In this document: positions 32,896 to 38,420 of the stretch, piece after piece
How the letters are laid out: each line of letters starts with the position of its first letter
Position numbering within the stretch: the first letter of the stretch is position 1
From: Clostridia bacterium
Lineage (GTDB): Bacteria > Bacillota > Clostridia > RUG12999
Direction: 5' to 3'
Assembly: GCA_022801925.1 (NCBI GenBank)
Contig: JAAWTG010000025.1
Span: 1-38,420, forward strand
Length of the DNA stretch: 38,420 nt
The notes under the pieces: generated by a model
Told to the model about the DNA's origin: nothing
The model's input: the letters and a program-made list of their open reading frames with translations, nothing else
Databases searched by the model: none
Program-made: the position numbers and the translations under genes

Positions 32896-34095
32896 TTAGG
32901 CATAAATCCCCCTCGTGTTACTTGGTATCACAATCGGAGACGTTGTATAGTCCTCTCCCGCCACGGTATATTCCTCCGCTTCCCGCGCCAATGCCAAAAA
33001 ATTCTGCGCACGTATGTCCATCAGCAATTGCTCCTGCGCATATGCTGATAATTTCCCCTGCGCTGTACTTTTCACGATAATTGGTACTTGTGCCGTTTGC
33101 TTCATTGTCCGCAGCAGGTTCTTTCCTGTTTCATTAAACCCCAACACACGGATATAGCCCGGCCCGCGGTACAACGCCTCTTTCATCTGTCCCGCGGTGG
33201 TTCCCATCAAAACATGCACCAACATACGTGCAATACGCGTATAGGGATACCGTTTGGTTTTCACAAGGTGAATCAAGTCCTTTGTGCTTTTACAGCTGCG
33301 CGCGGCGCGCATGATACGGTTTTCCAAGCCTTCCGACAGATACGCGGCGTCCGGACGAACGCCTTCCCGCCGCAAAATCCCCAAAACGACTTTGTCCAGC
33401 CGCCGCATATCCGACAGGCTTCCCTGTTTTTGCGCTTCCATCAGCATTTGATAGGTTTGCTCCGGCGCCTGCTCCCGCTGCAAAACGCCTTCCGCAAGCG
33501 CTTTGCGGATTCCTGCCGCGCTCATACACGCCTGCGGCTGTGCGTCATGATATCCCGCGCCCGCCCGTTTCACTGTGAACGGCTGAATATCCGCCCCCAG
33601 TTTCTGCATTGCCATCAGATAAGTAATACCCAGCAAATTGTTGGGGCTGTCCGCCGCTTTTCCTGCAATTTGCGCCGCTGCCTCGGGATAGCTGAGTCCT
33701 TCCTTCATGTGCGCGCGCAGTCTCTCCGCCGGAGACTTCAGCAACGCTTCCGCCGCTTGTTCCAGCAGTTCCAATTGTCCGCACTCGCTGCCAAACGCCA
33801 GCATATCTACGCAGCCCATTCGCTGCGCCAACCCCACGCCGCCCAGCGCAAAATATTCCGCCGGCGCAGCGGCATAGAGAAACGGCAGTTCCACCACCAA
33901 ATCTGCGCCGCCACAAAGCGCAAGCGATGCACGCCGCCATTTGTCCAGCAACGCCAATTCTCCACGTTGTGTGAAACTGCCGCTCATAATACAGACGACC
34001 GCATCTGCGCCGCCCTGTTTTTTTACCTGCTCCAATAAATAGGCATGTCCCTTGTGAAATGGATTATATTCCGCAATCACTGCTGCAATCCGCAA
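32896..34095 (-). CDS. tmcAL: tRNA(Met) cytidine acetate ligase
   Basis: This 399-residue protein of the nucleotidyltransferase superfamily (formerly DUF795/YlbM) acetylates C34 of elongator tRNA(Met) using acetate and ATP in Firmicutes. The N-terminal signature is IAEYNPFHKGHAYLL (His14 and His17 of the HxGH motif), followed by MSGSFTQRGELALLDKWRRA, VVELPFLYAAAPAEYFA, and SPNNLLGITYLMAM. The start is TTG at 34095, supported by GGGGAGGGG about 7 bp away. Its use of acetate fits the pta-ackA genes next door, though that link is only inference. The last codons overlap a TATGCCTA string that resembles an R1 end. Confidence 0.93.
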   Translation of the reverse strand: MRIAAVIAEYNPFHKGHAYLLEQVKKQGGADAVVCIMSGSFTQRGELALLDKWRRASLALCGGADLVVELPFLYAAAPAEYFALGGVGLAQRMGCVDMLAFGSECGQLELLEQAAEALLKSPAERLRAHMKEGLSYPEAAAQIAGKAADSPNNLLGITYLMAMQKLGADIQPFTVKRAGAGYHDAQPQACMSAAGIRKALAEGVLQREQAPEQTYQMLMEAQKQGSLSDMRRLDKVVLGILRREGVRPDAAYLSEGLENRIMRAARSCKSTKDLIHLVKTKRYPYTRIARMLVHVLMGTTAGQMKEALYRGPGYIRVLGFNETGKNLLRTMKQTAQVPIIVKSTAQGKLSAYAQEQLLMDIRAQNFLALAREAEEYTVAGEDYTTSPIVIPSNTRGIYA

Positions 34096-34203
34096 TCCGT
34101 TCCCCTCCCCGCGCTGCTGCCGTCTGCCGGTCTACGGTGAAAACGCCCGTTCTCTGTCGGGAAACGAGGTGTTTAGCAGCTATGACTTCATTTTTCTGCG
34201 TTT

Positions 34204-34232
34204 ATTGTATCATAAATTTTATGGATTTGCAA
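34204..34232 (-). promoter_or_regulatory. sigma-A promoter of tmcAL
   Basis: On the minus strand TTGCAA (34232-34227) and TACAAT (34209-34204) are 17 bp apart with TGA before the -10. The leader to the TTG start is about 100 nt. Confidence 0.62.
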
Positions 34233-34335
34233 TGCCGGAACTCGTTTTGTTTTGCTTTTAGACAATCTTCTCTTTCTTTTTCTGCAAAAACCATGGTAAA
34301 AATCAAAAAAAGTGAAATTTTTTCGCAAAATCATA

Positions 34336-34364
34336 TTGTATACAATCTATAAATGGTGTATAAT
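34336..34364 (+). promoter_or_regulatory. promoter of the pta-ackA operon
   Basis: TTGTAT at 34336-34341 and a perfect TATAAT at 34359-34364 are spaced by 17 bp, 40 bp before the pta start. Confidence 0.75.
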
Positions 34365-34403
34365 GGAGACATACAAAACGAATCAGAAAGGGGATTTATA
34401 CAT

Positions 34404-35408
34404 ATGAGCACTTTTTTAGAGAGAACCAAGGAACGTGCCAAAGCGGATAAACAGACCATTGTTTTGGCGGAAGGTGAAGAAATCCGCAGCATTGAAGCTG
34501 CCGCTATGATTCTGAAAGAAGGAATCGCGAACATCATTTTACTCGGCAACAAAGATGTGATTGCGGAAAAAGCAAAAGGTCTGGATATTTCTGCGGCAAC
34601 CATTATTGACCCGGAAACGGACAGCCATTTTGACGAACTGGCGGACAAATTCTGCGAAATGCGTAAAGCAAAAGGTATGACGCCGGAAAAAGCGCGTGAA
34701 ACCATGAAAAACACACTGTACTATGGCGTAATGATGGTGAAAGAAAACATGGCGGACGGCATGGTGGCAGGCGCGGTCAACGCGACGGGCAACGTTCTGC
34801 GTCCCGCACTGCAAATTCTGAAAACCGCTCCAAACACGAAACTGGTTTCCGCATTCTTCCTGATGTGCGTACCCAACTGCGAATATGGTCATAATGGCAC
34901 CTTCATTTTTGCAGATTCCGGTTTGAATGAAGACCCCGACGCAGATGCGGTATCGGAAATTGCTATTTCCTCCGCAGCGTCCTTCCGCTCTCTGGCGGAA
35001 GCTGACCCGACTATCGCAATGCTGTCCTATTCGACCTATGGCAGTGCAAAAAGCCATCTGGTGGACAAAATGCAGGAAGCAACGCGGCTGGCAAAAGAAA
35101 AACGCCCCGATCTCGCGCTGGACGGCGAATTACAGCTTGACGCAGCAATCGTGCCGTCTGTCGGACAGAGCAAAGCGCCGGGCAGCACGGTGGCAGGAAA
35201 AGCAAATGTTTTGGTGTTCCCTGACCTCAACAGCGGAAACATTGGTTATAAATTAGTGCAGCGTTTGGCAAAAGCGGAAGCCTACGGACCTATCACACAA
35301 GGGATTGCAAAACCGGTCAACGACCTGTCCCGCGGCTGCAGCAGCGAAGACATTGTCGGCGTTGTTGCAATTACCTGCGTACAGGCGATTGAAAGCAAAA
35401 AAGCATAA
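34404..35408 (+). CDS. pta: phosphate acetyltransferase
   Basis: This 334-residue protein is the short (single-domain) form of Pta, which converts acetyl-CoA and phosphate to acetyl phosphate. It begins with MSTFLERTKERAKADKQTIV and carries the family motifs MADGMVAGAVNATGNVLRPALQIL read across residues about 111-134, FADSGLNEDPDADAV, and the C-terminal PINDLSRGC-like KPVNDLSRGCSSEDIVGVVAIT. The start at 34404 follows AAAGGGG and gives the canonical N-terminus. ackA follows after 18 bp, so the two form the ATP-yielding acetate pathway. Confidence 0.96.
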   Translation: MSTFLERTKERAKADKQTIVLAEGEEIRSIEAAAMILKEGIANIILLGNKDVIAEKAKGLDISAATIIDPETDSHFDELADKFCEMRKAKGMTPEKARETMKNTLYYGVMMVKENMADGMVAGAVNATGNVLRPALQILKTAPNTKLVSAFFLMCVPNCEYGHNGTFIFADSGLNEDPDADAVSEIAISSAASFRSLAEADPTIAMLSYSTYGSAKSHLVDKMQEATRLAKEKRPDLALDGELQLDAAIVPSVGQSKAPGSTVAGKANVLVFPDLNSGNIGYKLVQRLAKAEAYGPITQGIAKPVNDLSRGCSSEDIVGVVAITCVQAIESKKA

Positions 35409-35426
35409 GGGAGGATACATAATAAT

Positions 35427-36626
35427 ATGAATGTTTTAGTAATTAATGCAGGGAGTTCTTCCCTCAAATATCAATTGATTGACATGGCGGACGAATCTGT
35501 TACCGCCAAAGGAAACTGTGAAAGAATCGGTATTGATGGTTCTGTTTTGAAACATGCTCCGGCGGGCGGAGATAAAGTGGAAATTGCAAAACCTATGAAA
35601 GACCACACAGACGCTATCAAAATGGTGCTGGACGCACTGTGCGACAAAGACCATGGCGTGATTTCGTCCCTGTCTGAAATTTCCGCAGTGGGGCACCGCG
35701 TGGTGCACGGCGGCGAATTGTTCAACGGTTCCGTGCTGATTACCGATGAAGTAAAAGCGGCAATCCGCGCTTGCTTCGACTTGGCGCCGCTGCACAATCC
35801 GGCGAACCTGATTGGAATTGAAGCATGTGAAAACGCCATTGGCAAAGACATTCCGCAGGTCGGCGTATTTGACACAGCATTCCATCAGACCATGCCGGAC
35901 TACGCTTACATGTATGGACTGCCCTATGAAGAATATACCAAAAACAAAATCCGCAAATATGGGTTCCACGGAACCTCTCATAAATATGTATCCCAGCGGG
36001 CGGCAGCTATACTGAACCGTCCGATTGAAGACTTGAAGATTGTCACCTGCCATCTGGGCAACGGTTCCTCTATTGCCGCAGTCAAAGGCGGAAATTCCAT
36101 TGATACTTCCATGGGCTTCACGCCGCTGGACGGTTTGGTGATGGGAACGCGCAGCGGACAGATTGACCCTGCCATTATCCCCTACATGATGAAGAAAAAC
36201 GACATGACTGTTTCGGAAGTGGATGCAGAGTTGAACAAAGAGTCCGGCGTATTGGGCGTTTCCGGTATTAGCAGCGATTTCCGTGACCTGACGGCAGCTG
36301 CGCACGAAGGCAATGAACGTGCGCAATTGGCACTCAATATGTTTACCTACAGCGTGAAGAGCTACATTGGTTCCTACGCAGCAGCAATGGGCGGTGTAGA
36401 CGCGGTGGTGTTCACCGCCGGAATCGGTGAAAACACAGCGGAAGTCCGCGCGGACAGCGTGGAAGGTCTGGACTTCATGGGCATTACCATTGACCCTGAA
36501 AAGAACAAAGTGCGCGGCGAAGAAGCGGACATTTCCAAAGACGGCGCGCCGGTACGTGTGTTGGTGATTCCGACAAACGAAGAACTTATGATTGCCCGCG
36601 ACACCAAACGTCTGGTAGAGCAATAA
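35427..36626 (+). CDS. ackA: acetate kinase
   Basis: This 399-residue ASKHA-fold kinase makes ATP and acetate from acetyl phosphate and ADP. Signatures are [17 protein letters not shown] at the N-terminus, [60 protein letters not shown] and [13 protein letters not shown]. Length and order are typical. GGGAGG lies upstream of the ATG. It is the second gene of the pta-ackA operon and is followed by a strong terminator 44 bp after its stop. Confidence 0.97.
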   Translation: MNVLVINAGSSSLKYQLIDMADESVTAKGNCERIGIDGSVLKHAPAGGDKVEIAKPMKDHTDAIKMVLDALCDKDHGVISSLSEISAVGHRVVHGGELFNGSVLITDEVKAAIRACFDLAPLHNPANLIGIEACENAIGKDIPQVGVFDTAFHQTMPDYAYMYGLPYEEYTKNKIRKYGFHGTSHKYVSQRAAAILNRPIEDLKIVTCHLGNGSSIAAVKGGNSIDTSMGFTPLDGLVMGTRSGQIDPAIIPYMMKKNDMTVSEVDAELNKESGVLGVSGISSDFRDLTAAAHEGNERAQLALNMFTYSVKSYIGSYAAAMGGVDAVVFTAGIGENTAEVRADSVEGLDFMGITIDPEKNKVRGEEADISKDGAPVRVLVIPTNEELMIARDTKRLVEQ

Positions 36627-36669
36627 GAAAAAATCCTCCGACTGCATTTCACCAGTAAATAGTATTATC

Positions 36670-36710
36670 AACTCCCCCGTTCAATCTAACATTGAACGGG
36701 GGAGTTTTTT
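36670..36710 (+). terminator. intrinsic terminator of pta-ackA
   Basis: Perfect 16-bp arms AACTCCCCCGTTCAAT and ATTGAACGGGGGAGTT around a 5-nt loop run directly into a T-run. Confidence 0.92.
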
Positions 36711-36801
36711 ATCTGATCAAACTCTTTCAAACTTCTTTATTGCTTCATTTTTTCAATTTGAATGCTTGGTGACCTAGTCACTGAACCATTTCCTCTGTTT
36801 T

Positions 36802-36810
36802 TGATATACT
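36802..36810 (+). promoter_or_regulatory. extended -10 element for the ferredoxin operon
   Basis: TGATATACT is a good extended -10. The -35 region (about 36782-36787) is poor. A palindrome GTGAC-cta-GTCAC around 36770-36782 sits over the -35 position and could be an operator. The expected leader would be about 180 nt and holds the hairpins and R1 described separately. Confidence 0.45.
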
Positions 36811-36832
36811 ACTAGAAAAGGCAAGAGTGAGT

Positions 36833-36850
36833 AACGTGAAAAATCACGTT
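36833..36850 (+). other. hairpin in the ferredoxin leader
   Basis: AACGTGA and TCACGTT pair perfectly around a 4-nt loop of A residues, directly before the R1 copy. No T-run follows. Confidence 0.45.
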
Positions 36851-36880
36851 AAGGCAAACGAAAGTTGAATCTTATGCCTA
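36851..36880. repeat. R1 short palindromic repeat in the ferredoxin leader
   Basis: A 30-bp copy reading AAGGCAAACGAAAGTTGAAT then CTTATGCCTA. It is followed by a TTTTTT run and a hairpin CGTCTTCGGCGAAGACG at 36888-36904. Confidence 0.75.
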
Positions 36881-36918
36881 CTTTTTTCGTCTTCGGCGAA
36901 GACGCAGATGGGCATAAA

Positions 36919-37000
36919 TATCCATATAACGCCTTATTCGCCCACAGTAAGGTTGCTTAGATTTTTTCATTCCTATTTGTGGGCAGAAAGGCGATGGATA
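36919..37000 (+). promoter_or_regulatory. long-range stem-loop covering the ferredoxin ribosome site and start codon
   Basis: The left arm (36919-36946: TATCCAT, then CGCCTT, then CGCCCACA) is complementary to the right arm (36978-37000: TGTGGGC, AAGGCG, ATGGATA) apart from small bulges. The loop is about 31 nt. The right arm contains the AGAAAGG site and the ATG at 36994, so the folded RNA would hide the start. Confidence 0.5.
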
Positions 37001-37203
37001 TTATTATGATGAAACGAAAAGCTGTTATTCATGAAAATGCGTGCGTTGCATGTGGCTGCTGCGCAAAAGTCTGTCCGCGGGCAGCAATCAAAATTCCTTT
37101 CGGCATCAACGCCGAGATTGTCCACACGTTATGTGTTGGCTGCGGGAAATGCGTCCAAGAATGTCCTGCAAGCGTTATCACATTGGAGGTGCTGGAAAAA
37201 TGA
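36994..37203 (+). CDS. 2[4Fe-4S] ferredoxin-type protein
   Basis: A 69-residue protein with two four-cysteine motifs: Cys17-x2-Cys20-x2-Cys23-x3-Cys27-Pro and Cys47-x2-Cys50-x2-Cys53-x3-Cys57-Pro. This is the classical bacterial ferredoxin pattern for two [4Fe-4S] clusters used in low-potential electron transfer. An extra cysteine (Cys22) lies in the first motif. The start is uncertain: ATG at 36994 is close to AGAAAGG, while ATGs at 37006 and 37009 and a GTG at 36979 are alternatives. It overlaps the next gene by 4 bp (ATGA), which indicates coupled translation with the membrane Fe-S protein. Confidence 0.85.
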   Translation: MDIIMMKRKAVIHENACVACGCCAKVCPRAAIKIPFGINAEIVHTLCVGCGKCVQECPASVITLEVLEK

Positions 37204-37769
37204 AAAAAAAGTGGTATGATTATCTTTGGATTGTCTCGCTTACCTATCTTATTTTAGGTTTTTTTAATATTCTGTTCGCCTGGCTGGGACTGCTTTGCTT
37301 TTTTATCCCGCTGATTATCTCCATCGTAAAAGGCAACAAAGCATACTGCAATAAATATTGCGGCAGAGGACAGTTGTTTTCCCTCCTTGGCGGCAAGTTC
37401 GGTCTTTCCCGAAAAAAAGACATTCCACGTTGGATGAAATCAAGCTATTTCCGCTATGGATTTCTAATTTTCTTTTTTGCAATGTTTTTTCTAATGCTTT
37501 GGAACACCTATTTAGTGTTTGACGGCGCAAAAAATTTGACCACAGTCGTAACCTTGCTGTGGACATTGAAAGTGCCGTGGCATTGGTCTTATCATGGTAC
37601 GCTGTTTTCAGACGGAGTAGCACAGTTTGCTTTCGGTTTTTACAGTGTCATGCTCACCTCCACCGTCCTTGGATTAATTACCATGATTTTATACAAACCG
37701 CGTTCCTGGTGTGTATATTGTCCCATGGGAACGATGACGCAGCTTATCTGCAAAGCGAAAAAAATGTGA
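37200..37769 (+). CDS. membrane protein with cysteine motifs (NapH/YccM-like 4Fe-4S type)
   Basis: This 189-residue protein has about four or five helices (roughly residues 10-44, 86-105, 112-125 and 144-165). Two cysteine groups face the same side: Cys50 and Cys54 (AYCNKYCGRGQLF) and Cys171, Cys174 and Cys184 (WCVYCPMGTMTQLIC). The C-x2-C-P-x-G pattern is that of NapH/NosR/YccM-like membrane electron carriers. The full four-cysteine ferredoxin repeats of those proteins are missing and are encoded instead by the preceding ferredoxin gene. Together they may form a split quinone- or ferredoxin-linked redox unit, an inference. GGAGG lies upstream of the ATG at 37200. Confidence 0.78.
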   Translation: MKKKWYDYLWIVSLTYLILGFFNILFAWLGLLCFFIPLIISIVKGNKAYCNKYCGRGQLFSLLGGKFGLSRKKDIPRWMKSSYFRYGFLIFFFAMFFLMLWNTYLVFDGAKNLTTVVTLLWTLKVPWHWSYHGTLFSDGVAQFAFGFYSVMLTSTVLGLITMILYKPRSWCVYCPMGTMTQLICKAKKM

Positions 37770-37784
37770 CTTTGTCACAGAAAA

Positions 37785-37793
37785 TGATAGAAT
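37785..37793 (+). promoter_or_regulatory. weak extended -10 candidate for trxA
   Basis: TGATAGAAT fits an extended -10 but has no good -35. A hairpin TGTGAC-ttt-GTCACA at 37765-37779 overlaps the upstream gene's stop and may act as a weak terminator or operator. A second possible -10 (TATACT, 37801-37806) also lacks a well-spaced -35. Confidence 0.3.
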
Positions 37794-37889
37794 AATAGGT
37801 TATACTAAAGACAGAAACAATACATCCATTTCAGGTAGTAAACAAAGAGATTTCCCTGTAATTGACAAAAAGAAAGGAAGGAATAAACC

Positions 37890-38198
37890 ATGGCAGTAGT
37901 AGAACTTACCAAAAACAATTTCGATTTAGCAAAAAACAGCGATAAACCGGTGCTGCTCGATTTCTATGCCGACTGGTGCGGCCCCTGCAGAATGGTGTCG
38001 CCTTTGGTAGATGAAATCGCAGAGGAAAATCCACAATATTTTGTGGGCAAAATCAATGTAGACAGCGAACCGGAACTGGCAAGCGCCTTTGGTATTTCCA
38101 GCATTCCCATGCTGGCGGTGATGAAAGATGGAAAAATTATCAATCAATCCGTTGGTGCAAAACCAAAACCGCAGATTCTTGCAATGCTGCAGGAATAG
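37890..38198 (+). CDS. trxA: thioredoxin
   Basis: This 102-residue thioredoxin has the active-site WCGPC at residues 29-33, the cis-proline segment SIPMLAVMKDGK and normal length. It reduces protein disulfides, receiving electrons from a thioredoxin reductase, not seen here. AGGAAGG lies about 7-10 bp upstream of the ATG. It lies 120 bp after the ferredoxin/membrane Fe-S pair in the same direction; a shared redox role is possible but unproven. Confidence 0.96.
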   Translation: MAVVELTKNNFDLAKNSDKPVLLDFYADWCGPCRMVSPLVDEIAEENPQYFVGKINVDSEPELASAFGISSIPMLAVMKDGKIINQSVGAKPKPQILAMLQE

Positions 38199-38203
38199 AC
38201 CGG

Positions 38204-38234
38204 AGAAAATCGAATCGGTGGCATTCGATTCTCA
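38204..38234. repeat. R1-like hairpin after trxA
   Basis: GAGAAAATCGAAT and ATTCGATTCTC form a hairpin with a 7-nt loop. The GAGAATCGAAT core matches the 14582 R1 copy, but the TAGGCA ends are missing. It may end the trxA transcript, though no T-run follows. Confidence 0.5.
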
Positions 38235-38268
38235 TCTACTTAGCCTGCCGTTTCCAATTTGAACCCGC

Positions 38269-38376
38269 CTAAAACGGATGATATTTTGGCATCTTTCGGA
38301 TTGTCGTCTCCCGTAGGCGCCAGCCTATCTGCCTCCTCCGCACCAAAATCTGCTCAAAATATCATCCGTTTTAGGT
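38269..38376. repeat. large inverted repeat (R4) with 21-bp perfect arms
   Basis: Arms at 38269-38289 and 38356-38376 are exactly complementary (CCTAAAACGG at the left end, CCGTTTTAGG at the right). The 66-bp interior contains a smaller TAGGC-gcca-GCCTA hairpin. No coding frame is evident. It looks like another dispersed palindromic element. Confidence 0.75.
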
Positions 38377-38393
38377 CGCAGAATTTTGAGAGA

Positions 38394-38420
38394 GCAAATT
38401 TTTATGCAAGACAAGGCGAA
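38394..38420. repeat. start of a possible second R2 copy, cut by the window end
   Basis: AGCAAATTTTTATGCAAGAC followed by AAGGCGAA resembles the left part of R2 inside 22580-22606 (AGCAGATTTTTCTGTAGGCA, then AGGCAAA). The rest lies outside the window. Confidence 0.45.

Noticed and set aside
33088..34038. Antisense frame of 316 codons opposite tmcAL
   Set aside because: It mirrors a clear conserved gene and encodes a His/Arg/Gln-rich sequence typical of shadows.
35436..36671. Long antisense frame (411 codons) opposite acetate kinase
   Set aside because: It is fully opposite a conserved gene; its composition is that of a codon-bias shadow.
10011..38234. CRISPR array
   Set aside because: R1 copies are far apart, vary in length and orientation, and have no regular spacers or cas genes.

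Overview
The window comes from a low-to-mid GC Gram-positive bacterium, most likely an anaerobic Clostridia-type Firmicute. The signs are strong GGAGG-type ribosome sites with frequent TTG/GTG starts, sigma-A promoters with 17-bp spacers, a Pta-AckA acetate pathway, an oxygen-sensitive-type class I fumarase subunit, clostridial families (DUF4830, DUF4179, DUF523, TmcAL, XRE-cupin) and TagO/MnaA envelope enzymes. I see no rRNA, tRNA, CRISPR array, prophage or intact insertion sequence. All assignments come from reading the sequence; no database search was run.

Layout. 1-407: intergenic, with a possible small RNA and a strong promoter. 408-5699 (+): an HPr/Crh-like protein, TrmL tRNA methyltransferase, a cytoplasmic sulfatase, a large secreted stalk-domain protein and a YbaK deacylase. 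5769-14542 (-): patatin lipase, ribosome hibernation factor, orphan fumarase alpha subunit, HAD phosphatase, GtrA flippase, a PMT-type mannosyltransferase, a second GT-C glycosyltransferase, a pseudouridine synthase and a DUF4830 protein. 14746-19272 (+): aminotransferase, TrpS, TagO and MnaA. 19336-20340: an AT-rich nucleotidyltransferase gene and gene-poor DNA. 20341-23990 (+): topoisomerase III, a GNAT acetyltransferase, a TfoX C-terminal-domain protein and a DUF523 protein. 24121-28114 (-): two tandem sigma/anti-sigma modules. 28437-31723 (+): a DUF2238-like membrane protein, an XRE-cupin regulator and an acyl-CoA synthetase. 31868-34095 (-): an AEC transporter and TmcAL. 34404-38198 (+): Pta-AckA, then a ferredoxin, a membrane Fe-S protein and thioredoxin.

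How genes may work together. TagO and MnaA supply lipid-linked GlcNAc and UDP-ManNAc for wall polymers. GtrA, PMT and the other GT-C enzyme look like a polyprenyl-phosphate-sugar glycosylation set. Pta-AckA makes ATP and acetate. The XRE-cupin gene sits 5 bp before the acyl-CoA synthetase and probably controls it. Each anti-sigma gene lies directly downstream of its sigma gene.

No single gene cluster is clearly a new system. The best unexplained signals are a family of short dispersed palindromic repeats (called R1 here, with a nested R2); a repeat that appears to duplicate a promoter in front of the rsuA-like operon; an ECF promoter placed between a sigma gene and its anti-sigma gene; a long stem-loop covering the ferredoxin ribosome site; and a possible approximately 80-nt RNA at the left edge.
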